NCBI RefSeq assembly: GCF_034670005.1
Contig: NZ_JAXMOH010000009.1
Coordinates: forward strand, 62,001 to 126,000
Origin: Thalassobius sp034670005
Lineage (GTDB): Bacteria; Pseudomonadota; Alphaproteobacteria; Rhodobacterales; Rhodobacteraceae
DNA: 64,000 bases
Direction: 5' to 3'
Shown piece after piece: positions 52,971-62,394 of this stretch. Under the pieces are notes generated by a model. It did not search any database, was not told the DNA's origin, and saw only the letters and a list, made by a program, of their open reading frames with translations. Position 1 is the stretch's first letter. Every line of letters starts with the position of its first letter. Made by a program: the position numbers and the translations under genes.

Positions 52971-53975
52971 ATGAGCGAGACATCTTACATCGAAATGGAA
53001 CAGGTGCCCAAGGCCCTGCGCCCGATGATCGAGGCAATATGCCGGGTCGGGTCTGAACTGAGCGTTCAAATCGCGCGTGGCCCATTGGAAGAGCGGCATG
53101 GCGCTGAACTTGGTTCGAATACCGACGGCGATACCCAGAAAGCGCTGGACGTGATCGCAGATAAAGCCTTTGCCCGCGCACTGCGCGGCACTGGTGTGCG
53201 CCATTACGCATCCGAAGAACGCGAAACCGTCGAAGTTCTGGACCCCGCCGGAGACTTCGCACTGGCCATTGATCCGCTGGACGGGTCGTCGAATATCGAC
53301 GTGAACGTGTCCATCGGCACAATCTTTTCGATCTATCCCGCCCGCGAGATCCCCGACGATAGCTTCCTGCGATCAAGCGAAGAACAGATCGCGGCGGGCT
53401 ATCTGATCTATGGACCGCAAACCACTTTGATGGTCACCTTTGGCAATGGCGTCCTGCAATATGTCCGCGACCCGCTGGACGGCAGGTTCAAACTGACCGT
53501 TCAGAACCTGACCATTCCAGAAGGCGCCCGTGAATTCGCAATAAATGCGTCGAATTACCGGCATTGGTCGAAGCCGATCCGGGCCTATATCGACGATTGC
53601 CTCGCAGGGGTCGAAGGGCCGCGCGACAAGAATTTCAATATGCGTTGGGTCGCCTCCCTGGTGGCGGAAACCCATCGCATTCTGACCCGGGGCGGTATTT
53701 TTCTCTATCCCTCCGATGACCGCCCCGGGTACGAACAGGGTCGTTTACGCATGGTCTATGAATGCGCTCCAATCGCCATGCTGGTGGAACAGGCAGGCGG
53801 TCAGGCCAGTTCGGGCTGCGATCGTTTGCTGGGCCAATCCGCCGAAACGCTGCACGCCCGCACACCGCTGATTTTCGGATCAGCAGACAAGGTCAGCCGG
53901 GTCTGCGCCTATCACGATCTTCCGGAACAAGAAGTCTCCGCCCTGTTTGGCAATCGCGGCCTGTTCCGCGCCTGA
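52971..53975 (+). CDS. fbp: Fructose-1,6-bisphosphatase, class I (Calvin cycle)
   Basis: A 334-residue class I phosphatase with the metal and phosphate motifs EERETVEV (metal acid) and DPLDGSSNIDVNVSIGTIF, then the later GGIFLYPSD and GRLRMVYECAPIAMLVEQAGG. It hydrolyses fructose-1,6-bisphosphate and possibly sedoheptulose-1,7-bisphosphate. ATG at 52971; an in-frame TTG at 52965 is equally near AAGGAGGGAGG (52951-52961). First gene of the cbb operon; 10 bp before prk. Confidence 0.93.
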   Translation: MSETSYIEMEQVPKALRPMIEAICRVGSELSVQIARGPLEERHGAELGSNTDGDTQKALDVIADKAFARALRGTGVRHYASEERETVEVLDPAGDFALAIDPLDGSSNIDVNVSIGTIFSIYPAREIPDDSFLRSSEEQIAAGYLIYGPQTTLMVTFGNGVLQYVRDPLDGRFKLTVQNLTIPEGAREFAINASNYRHWSKPIRAYIDDCLAGVEGPRDKNFNMRWVASLVAETHRILTRGGIFLYPSDDRPGYEQGRLRMVYECAPIAMLVEQAGGQASSGCDRLLGQSAETLHARTPLIFGSADKVSRVCAYHDLPEQEVSALFGNRGLFRA

Positions 53976-53985
53976 GGAATGCAAA

Positions 53986-54858
53986 ATGTCTAAAAAACAT
54001 CCCATCATTTCGGTGACCGGGTCTTCCGGCGCTGGCACCACCACCGTCAAAAGCACCTTCGATCAGATTTTTCGCCGCGAAGGGGTCAACGCCGTATCCA
54101 TCGAGGGTGACGCGTTCCACCGCTACGACCGCGCCTCGATGAAGGCGGAACTGGAACGCCGTTACGCAGAGGGCGACGCCACCTTCAGCCATTTTTCTTA
54201 TGACGCCAACGAATTGGCCAAGCTCGAAGACGTGTTCCGCACCTATGGCAAAACCGGCAAGGGCGAAACCCGTCACTATGTGCATGATAACGATGAAGCC
54301 GAACGCTGGGGCTCGCCCCCCGGCACTTTCACCGACTGGGCTCCGTTCGAGGACGATTCCGACCTGCTGTTCTACGAAGGGCTACATGGCGCGGTGGTCA
54401 ATGACGAGGTAAATCTGGCGCAACATGCCGACCTGAAAATTGGCGTGGTGCCGGTGATCAACCTCGAATGGACCCAGAAAATTCACCGCGACAAGGATAA
54501 ACGCGGTTACACGACCGAAGCCGTCACCGACACCATCCTGCGCCGGATGCACGCATATGTTCACTGTATCTGCCCGCAATTTGTCGAGACGGATGTGAAC
54601 TTCCAGCGCGTACCGGTGGTCGATACTTCGAACCCGTTCTGTGCCCGCTGGATCCCGACTGCCGACGAAAGCCTGGTGGTGATCCGCTTCAAGAACCCGC
54701 GCGGCATCGATTTCCCTTACCTGACCTCGATGATCCAGGGCAGCTGGATGAGCCGCGCCAATTCCATCGTCATTCCCGGCGGCAAGATGGATTTGGCGAT
54801 GCAGTTGATCTTTACCCCGATGATCGACCGGCTGGTCCGTGAATCAAAGCGCGCCTGA
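53986..54858 (+). CDS. prkB: Phosphoribulokinase
   Basis: A 290-residue bacterial phosphoribulokinase making ribulose-1,5-bisphosphate. The nucleotide loop is VTGSSGAGTTTV (Walker-type), followed by EGDAFHRYDR (substrate His/Arg). Further landmarks are FYEGLHG and the C-terminal SFMSRANSIVIPGGK-like end. ATG at 53986 follows TGAGGAAT; the frame to 53947 is fbp overlap. It lacks the paired regulatory cysteines of plant enzymes, as in the class found in bacteria, which is controlled by NADH. Confidence 0.93.
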   Translation: MSKKHPIISVTGSSGAGTTTVKSTFDQIFRREGVNAVSIEGDAFHRYDRASMKAELERRYAEGDATFSHFSYDANELAKLEDVFRTYGKTGKGETRHYVHDNDEAERWGSPPGTFTDWAPFEDDSDLLFYEGLHGAVVNDEVNLAQHADLKIGVVPVINLEWTQKIHRDKDKRGYTTEAVTDTILRRMHAYVHCICPQFVETDVNFQRVPVVDTSNPFCARWIPTADESLVVIRFKNPRGIDFPYLTSMIQGSWMSRANSIVIPGGKMDLAMQLIFTPMIDRLVRESKRA

Positions 54859-54869
54859 GGAGATACCAA

Positions 54870-56852
54870 ATGAATTTGCAGAGCCCCGTTTCAGTATCCG
54901 AACAGGTCATGGCTAATGCCATCCGCGTGCTTTCAATAGATGCCGTTCAGGCGGCCAATTCCGGTCACCCCGGTGCCCCGATGGGATTAGCCGATGTGGC
55001 AACCGTGCTGTTCAACCGCTTCATGCGGATCGATCCTGCCGATCATAAATGGCCCGACCGCGACCGCTTCGTGCTGAGCGCCGGGCATGGGTCGATACTG
55101 GTCTACGCGATCAATCACCTGCTGGGCTATGACGATATGGACATCGACCAGCTGCGCAACTTCCGCCAGATGGGATACCGCACCGCAGGTCACCCCGAAT
55201 ACGGCCACGCCAAGGGGATCGAGACGACCACCGGCCCGCTGGGTCAGGGCATCGCCACCGCCGTTGGCATGGCGTTGGCCGAACGAATGCAGAATGCCCG
55301 GTTTGGCGACGCGCTGGTCGATCACTACACTTACGTGATCGCCGGTGACGGCTGCCTGATGGAAGGCATCAGCCACGAAGCGATCGATTTCGCCGGGCAT
55401 ATGAAGCTGGGCCGGATGATCGTGTTCTGGGACGACAACAAGATCACCATAGACGGGTCGACCGACCTGTCCACCTCGACCGATCAGCAGGCGCGGTTCG
55501 CAGCGGCGGGTTGGCATGTGCAGTCGGTCGACGGCCATGACCACGACGCCATTGCCGCCGCCATCGACGCGGCACGCGCCGACGACAGGCCGTCAATGAT
55601 CGCCTGCCGCACGGTGATCGGCAAGGGCGCCCCCAACAAGGGTGGCAGCCACAAGGTGCACGGATCACCCCTGGGCGAGAACGAGGTCGCCGCGACGCGC
55701 GCCGCACTGGACTGGCCCTACCCCGCCTTCGAGGTCCCCGAAGAGATCAAGGCTGCCTGGGAACGGATCGCCGCGAATGGCGCGCGGCTTCGCAAGGGCT
55801 GGCAGGAGCGGCTCGACGCGTCCCCCGCCCAGGACGATTTCACCAAATCCATCGCCGCGCCGGACAGCGCCGCGCTCGATGCCGCGATGAACGCTTACAA
55901 GGCCCGCCTGTCGGCGGATCAGCCCAAGGTCGCCACTCGCAAGGCCAGCGAAATGGCGCTGGAGGTGGTCAATGCCACCCTGCCCAACACCATCGGCGGC
56001 TCGGCCGACCTGACTGGATCGAACAACACGCTCACCAGTGATATGCGCCCGGTCAGCAGCGATGATTACAGTGGCGATTACATCCATTACGGCATTCGCG
56101 AACACGGCATGGCCGCTGCGATGAACGGTATCGCTCTTCATGGCGGTTTCGTGCCCTATGGCGGCACCTTTCTGGTCTTTGCCGATTACTGCCGCCCGGC
56201 GATCCGCCTGTCGGCGCTGATGGGGGTGCCCGTCACCCATGTGATGACGCATGACAGTATCGGCTTGGGCGAAGACGGTCCGACCCACCAGCCGGTGGAA
56301 ACCATCGCGTCCTTGCGCGCCATGCCCAATCTGAACGTGATCCGACCCGCCGACGCGGTGGAAACCGCCGAGGCCTGGCAGATCGCCGCCGGGTCCGCCA
56401 GCACCCCCACTGTGCTGTGCCTGTCGCGGCAGGGGCTGCCGACCCTGCGCACCGCCCATACGGATGCCAACCTGACCGCCCGCGGCGCATATGTGCTGCG
56501 TGAAACGCCCAAGCGCGACGTCACCCTGATCGCCACCGGGTCCGAGGTTGAGCTGGCTATGAAGGCCGCCGACCTGCTGGCCGAAAAGGGCGTTCAGGCG
56601 GCGGTGGTCTCTGCCCCCAGTTTCGAGCTGTTCGCCGCGCAGGACGACGCCTATCGCGCGCAAGTGCTGGGCGACGCCCCCCGCGTCGGGATCGAAGCCG
56701 CCGTGCGGATGAGCTGGGGCCGGATGCTGCGCCCCGAGGACGAGTTCGTTGGCATGGACAGCTTCGGCGCCTCCGCCCCTGCGCCTGCGCTTTATGAACA
56801 TTTCGGCATCACGCCGCAGGCCGCCGCCGATACGGCGCTGGCCCTTCTGTGA
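54870..56852 (+). CDS. tkt: Transketolase
   Basis: A 660-residue thiamine-diphosphate enzyme of the regenerative Calvin cycle and pentose phosphate pathway. The TPP/Mg motif is in GDGCLMEGISHEAIDFAGHMKLGRMIVFWDDNKI; the N-terminal AANSGHPGAPMG and catalytic His/Glu region (GIREHGMAAAMNGIALHGG) are all present. ATG at 54870 follows GAGGAGA. Length is normal. Confidence 0.96.
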   Translation: MNLQSPVSVSEQVMANAIRVLSIDAVQAANSGHPGAPMGLADVATVLFNRFMRIDPADHKWPDRDRFVLSAGHGSILVYAINHLLGYDDMDIDQLRNFRQMGYRTAGHPEYGHAKGIETTTGPLGQGIATAVGMALAERMQNARFGDALVDHYTYVIAGDGCLMEGISHEAIDFAGHMKLGRMIVFWDDNKITIDGSTDLSTSTDQQARFAAAGWHVQSVDGHDHDAIAAAIDAARADDRPSMIACRTVIGKGAPNKGGSHKVHGSPLGENEVAATRAALDWPYPAFEVPEEIKAAWERIAANGARLRKGWQERLDASPAQDDFTKSIAAPDSAALDAAMNAYKARLSADQPKVATRKASEMALEVVNATLPNTIGGSADLTGSNNTLTSDMRPVSSDDYSGDYIHYGIREHGMAAAMNGIALHGGFVPYGGTFLVFADYCRPAIRLSALMGVPVTHVMTHDSIGLGEDGPTHQPVETIASLRAMPNLNVIRPADAVETAEAWQIAAGSASTPTVLCLSRQGLPTLRTAHTDANLTARGAYVLRETPKRDVTLIATGSEVELAMKAADLLAEKGVQAAVVSAPSFELFAAQDDAYRAQVLGDAPRVGIEAAVRMSWGRMLRPEDEFVGMDSFGASAPAPALYEHFGITPQAAADTALALL

Positions 56853-56873
56853 CCGCAAAAAGACGAGGATGAT

Positions 56874-57878
56874 ATGACTGTCAAAGTAGCCATCAACGGG
56901 TTCGGTCGCATCGGGCGATGCACCTTTTCCCACATCGCCGAAAGCGGCCGCAACGATATCGAGGTCGTGGCGATCAACGCCACCGGCCCGATCGAGACCA
57001 CCGCGCATCTGCTGCGCTACGACTCTGTCCATGGCAGATTCCCCGGCGATATCCGGGTCGAGGGCGACACGATCGACGTCGGCAACGGCCCGATCAAAGT
57101 CTATTCCACCTATGATCCCAGCGAACTGGACTGGAACGGCGTCGACGTTGTGCTGGAATGCACCGGCAAGTTCAATTCCAAGGACCAAAGCCAGGTTCAC
57201 ATGCAGCAGGGCGCGAAATCGGTATTGATCTCGGCCCCTGCCAAGGGCGTCGACCGGACCGTGGTGTTCGGCGTCAATCACCGCGACCTGTTGCGCAGCG
57301 ACACGGTGATTTCCAACGGGTCCTGCACCACCAATTGCCTGGCCCCGATGGCAAAGGTGCTCAACGACGCAATCGGCATCGAAAGTGGCATCATGACCAC
57401 GGTGCATTCCTATACCGGCGATCAGCCGACGCTGGACCGGCGCCACCCCGATCTCTATCGCGCCCGCGCTGCTGCCTTGAGCATGATCCCCACCTCGACC
57501 GGCGCTGCCAAAGCAATCGGAGAGGTCCTGCCCGAGCTGAAAGGCAAATTGGACGGGTCCGCTATCCGCGTCCCCACCCCCAATGTCAGCGCCGTCGATC
57601 TGACCTTCCGCGCGGGCAGGGATGTCAGCGCAAGCGACATAAATGCCATCATTGCCGAAGCCGCGAACGGTCATATGCAAAACATCATCAGCTATGAAAC
57701 CGAACCCAAGGTTTCGATCGACTACAATCACGAAACCCATTCCTGCAACTTTGCCAGCGATCAGACCAAAGTCATGGGCGGCCGTCTGGTCCGGGTGCTG
57801 GCCTGGTATGACAATGAATGGGGCTTCTCTTGCCGCATGGCCGACAACGCCGCCCATCTGGGCCGGATCTTGACCTGA
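56874..57878 (+). CDS. gap: Type I glyceraldehyde-3-phosphate dehydrogenase
   Basis: A 334-residue GAPDH. Catalytic Cys151 in SNGSCTTNC and His178 in TTVHSYT are intact. The nucleotide region reads INATGP (34-39): the Asp that discriminates NAD from NADP in glycolytic GAPDH is Ala36, so the enzyme may favour NADPH, which would suit the reductive direction. ATG at 56874. Same order as the cbb operons of photosynthetic relatives. Confidence 0.95.
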   Translation: MTVKVAINGFGRIGRCTFSHIAESGRNDIEVVAINATGPIETTAHLLRYDSVHGRFPGDIRVEGDTIDVGNGPIKVYSTYDPSELDWNGVDVVLECTGKFNSKDQSQVHMQQGAKSVLISAPAKGVDRTVVFGVNHRDLLRSDTVISNGSCTTNCLAPMAKVLNDAIGIESGIMTTVHSYTGDQPTLDRRHPDLYRARAAALSMIPTSTGAAKAIGEVLPELKGKLDGSAIRVPTPNVSAVDLTFRAGRDVSASDINAIIAEAANGHMQNIISYETEPKVSIDYNHETHSCNFASDQTKVMGGRLVRVLAWYDNEWGFSCRMADNAAHLGRILT

Positions 57879-57901
57879 ATCCATCTGAAGGAGGGAAACC
57901 A

Positions 57902-58984
57902 ATGGCATTTATCACACTCAGACAGCTTCTGGATCACGCCGCCGAACACGGCTATGGCGTGCCAGCTTTCAACATCAACAACATGGAACAGGGGCTTGCG
58001 ATCATGCAGGCGGCGTCGAAGACCGACGCGCCGGTGATCCTGCAGGCCAGCCGTGGCGCGCGGTCCTATGCCGGCGATATCATGCTGCGCCACATGGTGA
58101 CGGCACTGGTCGAAATGTTCCCCGACGTACCGGTCTGCCTGCATCAGGATCACGGCAATAACGAAGCCACCTGCCTGAGCGCGATCCGGCACGGGTTTAC
58201 GTCGGTGATGATGGACGGCTCGCTGGAAGCGGACATGAAGACGCCCGCCTCCTACGATTACAATGTCGACATCACCAAGCGGGTCAGCGACGCCGCCCAT
58301 TGGGTCGGAGCCAGCGTCGAGGGTGAACTGGGCGTGTTGGGCAGCCTTGAAACCGGCGAAGCGGGCGAAGAGGACGGATCCGGCGCGGTCGGCAAGCTGA
58401 GCCAGGACCAATTGCTGACCGACCCCGATCAGGCGGTCGATTTCGTACTGAAGACAGAATGCGACGCGTTGGCCATCGCCTGTGGCACCAGCCACGGAGC
58501 CTATAAGTTCAGCCGCAAACCCACCGGCGATATCCTGTCGATGGCCACCATTGCCGCGATCCATGACAAACTGCCAAACACCCATCTGGTGATGCATGGA
58601 TCAAGTTCGGTGCCGCAGGATTTACAGGACATCATCAATGCCTATGGCGGCGAGATGCCGCAAACCTATGGCGTGCCGGTCGAGGAAATCGAAAAAGGCA
58701 TCAAGATGGGCGTGCGTAAGGTCAATATCGACACCGATTGCCGGATGGCGATGACCGGCCAGTTCCGCAAGATCGCGCAGGAAAAACCGTCCGAATTCGA
58801 TCCGCGCAAATTCCTGATCCCTGCGATGGACGCGCTGGAGGATCTGTGCCGCGACCGGTTCGAACGCTTCGGCACCGCCGGTCACGCCGCTTCGATCAAA
58901 CCCATTCCGTTGGATGACATGGCCCGACGTTACGCCGATGGCAGCCTGTCGCCCCAAACTGCCCGCTCGCAAGCGGCCGCTTAA
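57902..58984 (+). CDS. fba: Class II fructose-bisphosphate aldolase
   Basis: A 360-residue zinc aldolase. Metal ligands are in CLHQDHG (His and Asp-His), later in GVRKVNID and GTSHGAYKF. It joins DHAP with glyceraldehyde-3-phosphate or erythrose-4-phosphate. The ATG at 57902 follows AAGGAGGGAAA; the longer frame upstream overlaps gap. 23 bp after gap and 17 bp before cbbM. Confidence 0.94.
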   Translation: MAFITLRQLLDHAAEHGYGVPAFNINNMEQGLAIMQAASKTDAPVILQASRGARSYAGDIMLRHMVTALVEMFPDVPVCLHQDHGNNEATCLSAIRHGFTSVMMDGSLEADMKTPASYDYNVDITKRVSDAAHWVGASVEGELGVLGSLETGEAGEEDGSGAVGKLSQDQLLTDPDQAVDFVLKTECDALAIACGTSHGAYKFSRKPTGDILSMATIAAIHDKLPNTHLVMHGSSSVPQDLQDIINAYGGEMPQTYGVPVEEIEKGIKMGVRKVNIDTDCRMAMTGQFRKIAQEKPSEFDPRKFLIPAMDALEDLCRDRFERFGTAGHAASIKPIPLDDMARRYADGSLSPQTARSQAAA

Positions 58985-59001
58985 CCGAGGAGAAGTCAAA
59001 C

Positions 59002-60390
59002 ATGGATCAATCAAACCGTTATGCCCGTCTGGACCTGACCGAAGCCGACCTGATCGCCGGGGGACGTCATGTTCTGGTCGCCTATCATATGAAACCAAAA
59101 CCCGGATATGGCGGCTATCTTGAAACCGCCGCGCATTTCGCTGCCGAAAGCTCGACCGGGACCAATGTGGATGTATCGACCACCGACGATTTCACCCGCG
59201 GCGTCGATGCCTTGGTCTATGAAATCGACCCGGACAAGGAACTGATGAAAATCGCCTATCCGGTGGACCTGTTCGACCGCAATATCATCGACGGGCGCGC
59301 GATGATCTGTTCCTTTCTGACGTTGGCAATCGGCAACAATCAGGGCATGGGCGACGTCGAATATGCCAAAATGCACGATTTCTACGTGCCGCCTGCCTAT
59401 CTGCGCCTGTTCGATGGCCCCTCGACCACTATCGCCGATATGTGGCGGGTGCTGGGCCGGCCCCATGTTGATGGCGGTTTCGTCGTCGGCACCATCATCA
59501 AGCCCAAGCTGGGCCTGCGGCCGCAACCCTTTGCAGATGCCTGTTACGATTTCTGGCTCGGTGGCGACTTCATCAAGAATGATGAACCGCAGGGCAACCA
59601 GATTTTCGCGCCGATGAAGGAAACCATCACGCTGGTCGCCGATGCGATGAAACGGGCGCAGGATGCGACCGGCCAGGCCAAGCTGTTTTCGGCCAATATC
59701 ACCGCTGACGATCCGTTTGAAATGATCGCGCGTGCCGAATTCATTCTGGAAACCTTCGGCGAAAACGCCGACCATGTCGCCTTTTTGGTCGATGGCTATG
59801 TCACCGGACCGGCAGCGATCACCACCGCGCGGCGCCAGTTCCCCCGTCAGTACCTGCATTATCACCGTGCCGGCCACGGCGCCGTGACCTCGCCGCAGGC
59901 CAAGCGCGGCTACACCGCCTTCGTGCTGTCGAAAATGGCGCGGATGCAGGGGGCAAGCGGGATTCATGTCGGCACCATGGGCTTTGGTAAAATGGAGGGC
60001 GAAAACAGCGACCGCGCGATTGCCTACATGATCACCGAAGACAGCGCCGACGGACCCTATTTCCATCAGGAATGGCACGGCATGGCACCGACCACCCCGA
60101 TCATTTCGGGCGGGATGAATGCGCTGCGGATGCCCGGCTTCTTCGAAAACCTCGGTCATTCCAATCTGGTCATGACCGCTGGCGGCGGCAGCTTCGGTCA
60201 TATCGACGGGGCAGCATCGGGTGCGATTTCGCTGCGTCAGGCCGAACAGTGCTGGAAAGAAGGTGCTGATCCGCTCGAATTCGCCAAAGATCACAAGGAA
60301 TTCGCCCGCGCCTTCGAAAGCTTCACCAGTGATGCAGACAAACTGTACCCCAACTGGCGCGAAGCGCTGCGGATCAATTCCGCTGCCTGA
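59002..60390 (+). CDS. cbbM: Ribulose-1,5-bisphosphate carboxylase/oxygenase, form II
   Basis: A 462-residue large subunit with form II signatures: carbamylated Lys192 with Asp194 and Glu195 (GGDFIKNDEPQGNQ), Lys167 (TIIKPK), and the flexible-loop region MGFGKMEG. No small subunit gene follows, consistent with form II homodimers. No CbbQ/CbbO activase genes are present downstream. Preceded by GAGGAGAAG. A terminator-like hairpin follows (60395-60425). Confidence 0.97.
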   Translation: MDQSNRYARLDLTEADLIAGGRHVLVAYHMKPKPGYGGYLETAAHFAAESSTGTNVDVSTTDDFTRGVDALVYEIDPDKELMKIAYPVDLFDRNIIDGRAMICSFLTLAIGNNQGMGDVEYAKMHDFYVPPAYLRLFDGPSTTIADMWRVLGRPHVDGGFVVGTIIKPKLGLRPQPFADACYDFWLGGDFIKNDEPQGNQIFAPMKETITLVADAMKRAQDATGQAKLFSANITADDPFEMIARAEFILETFGENADHVAFLVDGYVTGPAAITTARRQFPRQYLHYHRAGHGAVTSPQAKRGYTAFVLSKMARMQGASGIHVGTMGFGKMEGENSDRAIAYMITEDSADGPYFHQEWHGMAPTTPIISGGMNALRMPGFFENLGHSNLVMTAGGGSFGHIDGAASGAISLRQAEQCWKEGADPLEFAKDHKEFARAFESFTSDADKLYPNWREALRINSAA

Positions 60391-60394
60391 TACC

Positions 60395-60425
60395 GTTGGG
60401 GCGGCACCGCCGCCCCAACCGTTTT
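60395..60425 (+). terminator. Terminator-like hairpin between cbbM and rpe
   Basis: Perfect 11-bp stem GTTGGGGCGGC (60395-60405) and GCCGCCCCAAC (60409-60419), loop ACC, then CGTTTT. Likely an intra-operon attenuator or mRNA-stabilising end for cbbM, leaving the later genes at lower levels. Confidence 0.8.
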
Positions 60426-60466
60426 CCGGCCCCGAAAACGCCGCCCGCCCAAAAGGAGAGACTGAT

Positions 60467-61162
60467 ATGAGTTTTGACCGTTCCCTCAAGATCGCGCCGT
60501 CGATCCTGTCCGCCGATTTCGCCAATTTCGGCCAAGAGATCGAAGCGATCGAGGCGCAGGGCTGCGACTGGGTCCATGTCGATGTGATGGACGGGCATTT
60601 CGTGCCCAACCTGACCTTCGGTCCGCCGCTGTGCAAGGCGATCCGCAAACATATCAACACGGTGATGGACGTGCATCTGATGATCGCGCCGGTCGATCCC
60701 TATATCGACGCCTTCGCCGAGGCGGGCGCCGACGTGCTGACCGCGCATCTGGAATCCGGGCCGCATATCCATCGCACGCTGCAGGCGATCCGCGGCGCAG
60801 GCTGCAAGGCCGGTCTGGCGCTGAACCCCGGCACCGGGGTCGAGGATATCGACTACCTTCTCGACATGGTCGACCTGGTCTGCGTGATGACGGTAAATCC
60901 CGGTTTCGGCGGGCAGAAATTCATTCACAGCCAGATCGAGAAGGTGCGGAAATTGCGCGCGATGATCGGCGACCGGCCCATTCATATCGAAATCGACGGC
61001 GGCGTGACGCCTGAAACCGCACCTTTGGTAGTCGAAGCGGGGGCCGATGTTCTGGTCGCCGGATCGGCGGTGTTCAAGGGCGGATCGGTGGACAACCCGG
61101 CACCCTACGGCGACAATATGCGGGCGATCCGTAACTCGGTGGCGTCGCTCAAGGCCGCCTGA
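60467..61162 (+). CDS. rpe: Ribulose-phosphate 3-epimerase
   Basis: A 231-residue TIM-barrel epimerase interconverting ribulose- and xylulose-5-phosphate. Landmarks are APSILSADF, HVDVMDGHFVPNLTFGP, HLMI, and the C-terminal MTVNPGFGGQKF with IEIDGGV. ATG at 60467 follows AAAAGGAGAG; the longer frame overlaps cbbM. Part of the cbb operon, behind the hairpin. Confidence 0.95.
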   Translation: MSFDRSLKIAPSILSADFANFGQEIEAIEAQGCDWVHVDVMDGHFVPNLTFGPPLCKAIRKHINTVMDVHLMIAPVDPYIDAFAEAGADVLTAHLESGPHIHRTLQAIRGAGCKAGLALNPGTGVEDIDYLLDMVDLVCVMTVNPGFGGQKFIHSQIEKVRKLRAMIGDRPIHIEIDGGVTPETAPLVVEAGADVLVAGSAVFKGGSVDNPAPYGDNMRAIRNSVASLKAA

Positions 61163-61183
61163 TTACCCCGGAAGGACGAAGAC

Positions 61184-61738
61184 ATGGCTGTGTCGCCCCC
61201 GGTCTGCGATTTTGGCTGGCCCGCACCCGATTTTTCCCTGCCCGCCACCGATGGCAAAACCTATCGGCTGTCCGATGTAAAAGGCCCGAACGGCACCCTG
61301 ATCATCTTTATGTGCAACCATTGCCCCTATGTGCTGGCGGTGTTGGACCGCATGCTGCGAGATGCCAAGGACCTGCAGGCGCTCGGCATCGGGGTCGCGG
61401 CGATTTCAGCCAACGATGCCGGGACCTACCCGGCTGACAGTTTCGACAAGATGAACGAATTGGCAAAAGCACACAGGCTTCCCTTTCCCTATCTCTATGA
61501 TGAAAGCCAGAGGGTCGCCCGCGCCTATAATGCCTGCTGCACCCCGGATTTCTTTGGTTTCAATTCCAATTTGAGGCTGCAGTATCGTGGTCGGCTCGAT
61601 GCGTCGCGCAAATCAGCCGGACCGGCAGATTTGCGCCGTGACCTTTTTGAAGCGATGAAACAAGTGGCGGAAACCGGCAGAGGCCCCGCCGAACAGATCC
61701 CCTCAATGGGATGTTCTATCAAATGGAAGACCGCATAA
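61184..61738 (+). CDS. Thioredoxin-fold protein with CNHC motif (AhpC/TSA-like) in the cbb operon
   Basis: A 184-residue soluble protein of the thioredoxin/peroxiredoxin superfamily. It has the beta strand LIIFMCNHCPYV with Cys-Asn-His-Cys, in the place of the thioredoxin CXXC, plus a further Cys pair (NACCTPDFF). No signal peptide, so it is cytoplasmic. It lies between rpe and gph and overlaps the gph start (TAATG at 61736-61740), so it is transcribed with the Calvin genes. A redox or disulfide-sensing role for cbb enzymes is inference. The family is a thioredoxin-like protein often annotated AhpC/TSA. Confidence 0.87.
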   Translation: MAVSPPVCDFGWPAPDFSLPATDGKTYRLSDVKGPNGTLIIFMCNHCPYVLAVLDRMLRDAKDLQALGIGVAAISANDAGTYPADSFDKMNELAKAHRLPFPYLYDESQRVARAYNACCTPDFFGFNSNLRLQYRGRLDASRKSAGPADLRRDLFEAMKQVAETGRGPAEQIPSMGCSIKWKTA

Positions 61739-62394
61739 TGGCAAGAATTGTTTTCGACCTCGATGGCACGCTGATCGACAGCGCGCCAGATATCCGCAGC
61801 ATCGCCAATCTGATCCTGTCCGAGGACGGGCTGGAACCAATTTCACTTGCCGAAACCATCAGTTTCATCGGCAACGGCGCTTCGGTCTTCGTTGAAAAAA
61901 TGCGCGCGACGCGCGGGATTCCGGACGATAATCATGCACGGCTTCTACAGGCGTTTCAGGACCGGTATGACAGCCATTTCGATCTGACCGCGCCTTATCC
62001 CAATGTGCGTGAAGCACTGGCGCATCTGCGCGGTGACGGGCACCGGCTGGGTCTGTGTACCAACAAGCCGATGCACGCAACGCGGGCGGTACTGTCGCAT
62101 CTGACGCTGAACGATCCCTGGAACGTGATCTATGGCGGCGATAGCCTGGCTCAACGTAAACCGGACCCGGCGCCGTTGCTGGCGGCTCTTGCCGAATTGG
62201 GCGATGGTCTCTGCCTTTATGTCGGCGATAGCGAGGTCGATGCGGAAACGGCAGAACGGGCCGGGGTGCCATTCCTGCTGTTCACAGAAGGTTATCGCAA
62301 GACGCCGGTGGACCAGTTGACCCATCGGGCAACTTTTGCCGATTTCGCCGACCTGCCGGCGCTTGTTCAATCGCAACTGGCCGTACTGGCATGA
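61738..62394 (+). CDS. gph: Phosphoglycolate phosphatase
   Basis: A 218-residue HAD phosphatase with the nucleophile motif FDLDGTLID, the NKP-type middle motif (LGLCTNKP) and the VGDSEVDAETAERAG acid motif. It removes phosphoglycolate formed by the RuBisCO oxygenase side reaction. ATG at 61738 overlaps the stop of the previous gene; its own end overlaps cbbY (ATGA at 62391). Confidence 0.9.
   Translation: MARIVFDLDGTLIDSAPDIRSIANLILSEDGLEPISLAETISFIGNGASVFVEKMRATRGIPDDNHARLLQAFQDRYDSHFDLTAPYPNVREALAHLRGDGHRLGLCTNKPMHATRAVLSHLTLNDPWNVIYGGDSLAQRKPDPAPLLAALAELGDGLCLYVGDSEVDAETAERAGVPFLLFTEGYRKTPVDQLTHRATFADFADLPALVQSQLAVLA

Noticed and set aside
55665..57908. A 747-codon minus-strand frame over tkt and gap
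   Set aside because: Antisense to two well-defined enzymes; no recognisable motif.
59011..60660. A 549-codon minus-strand frame over cbbM
   Set aside because: Antisense to RuBisCO with all active-site residues in the plus frame.
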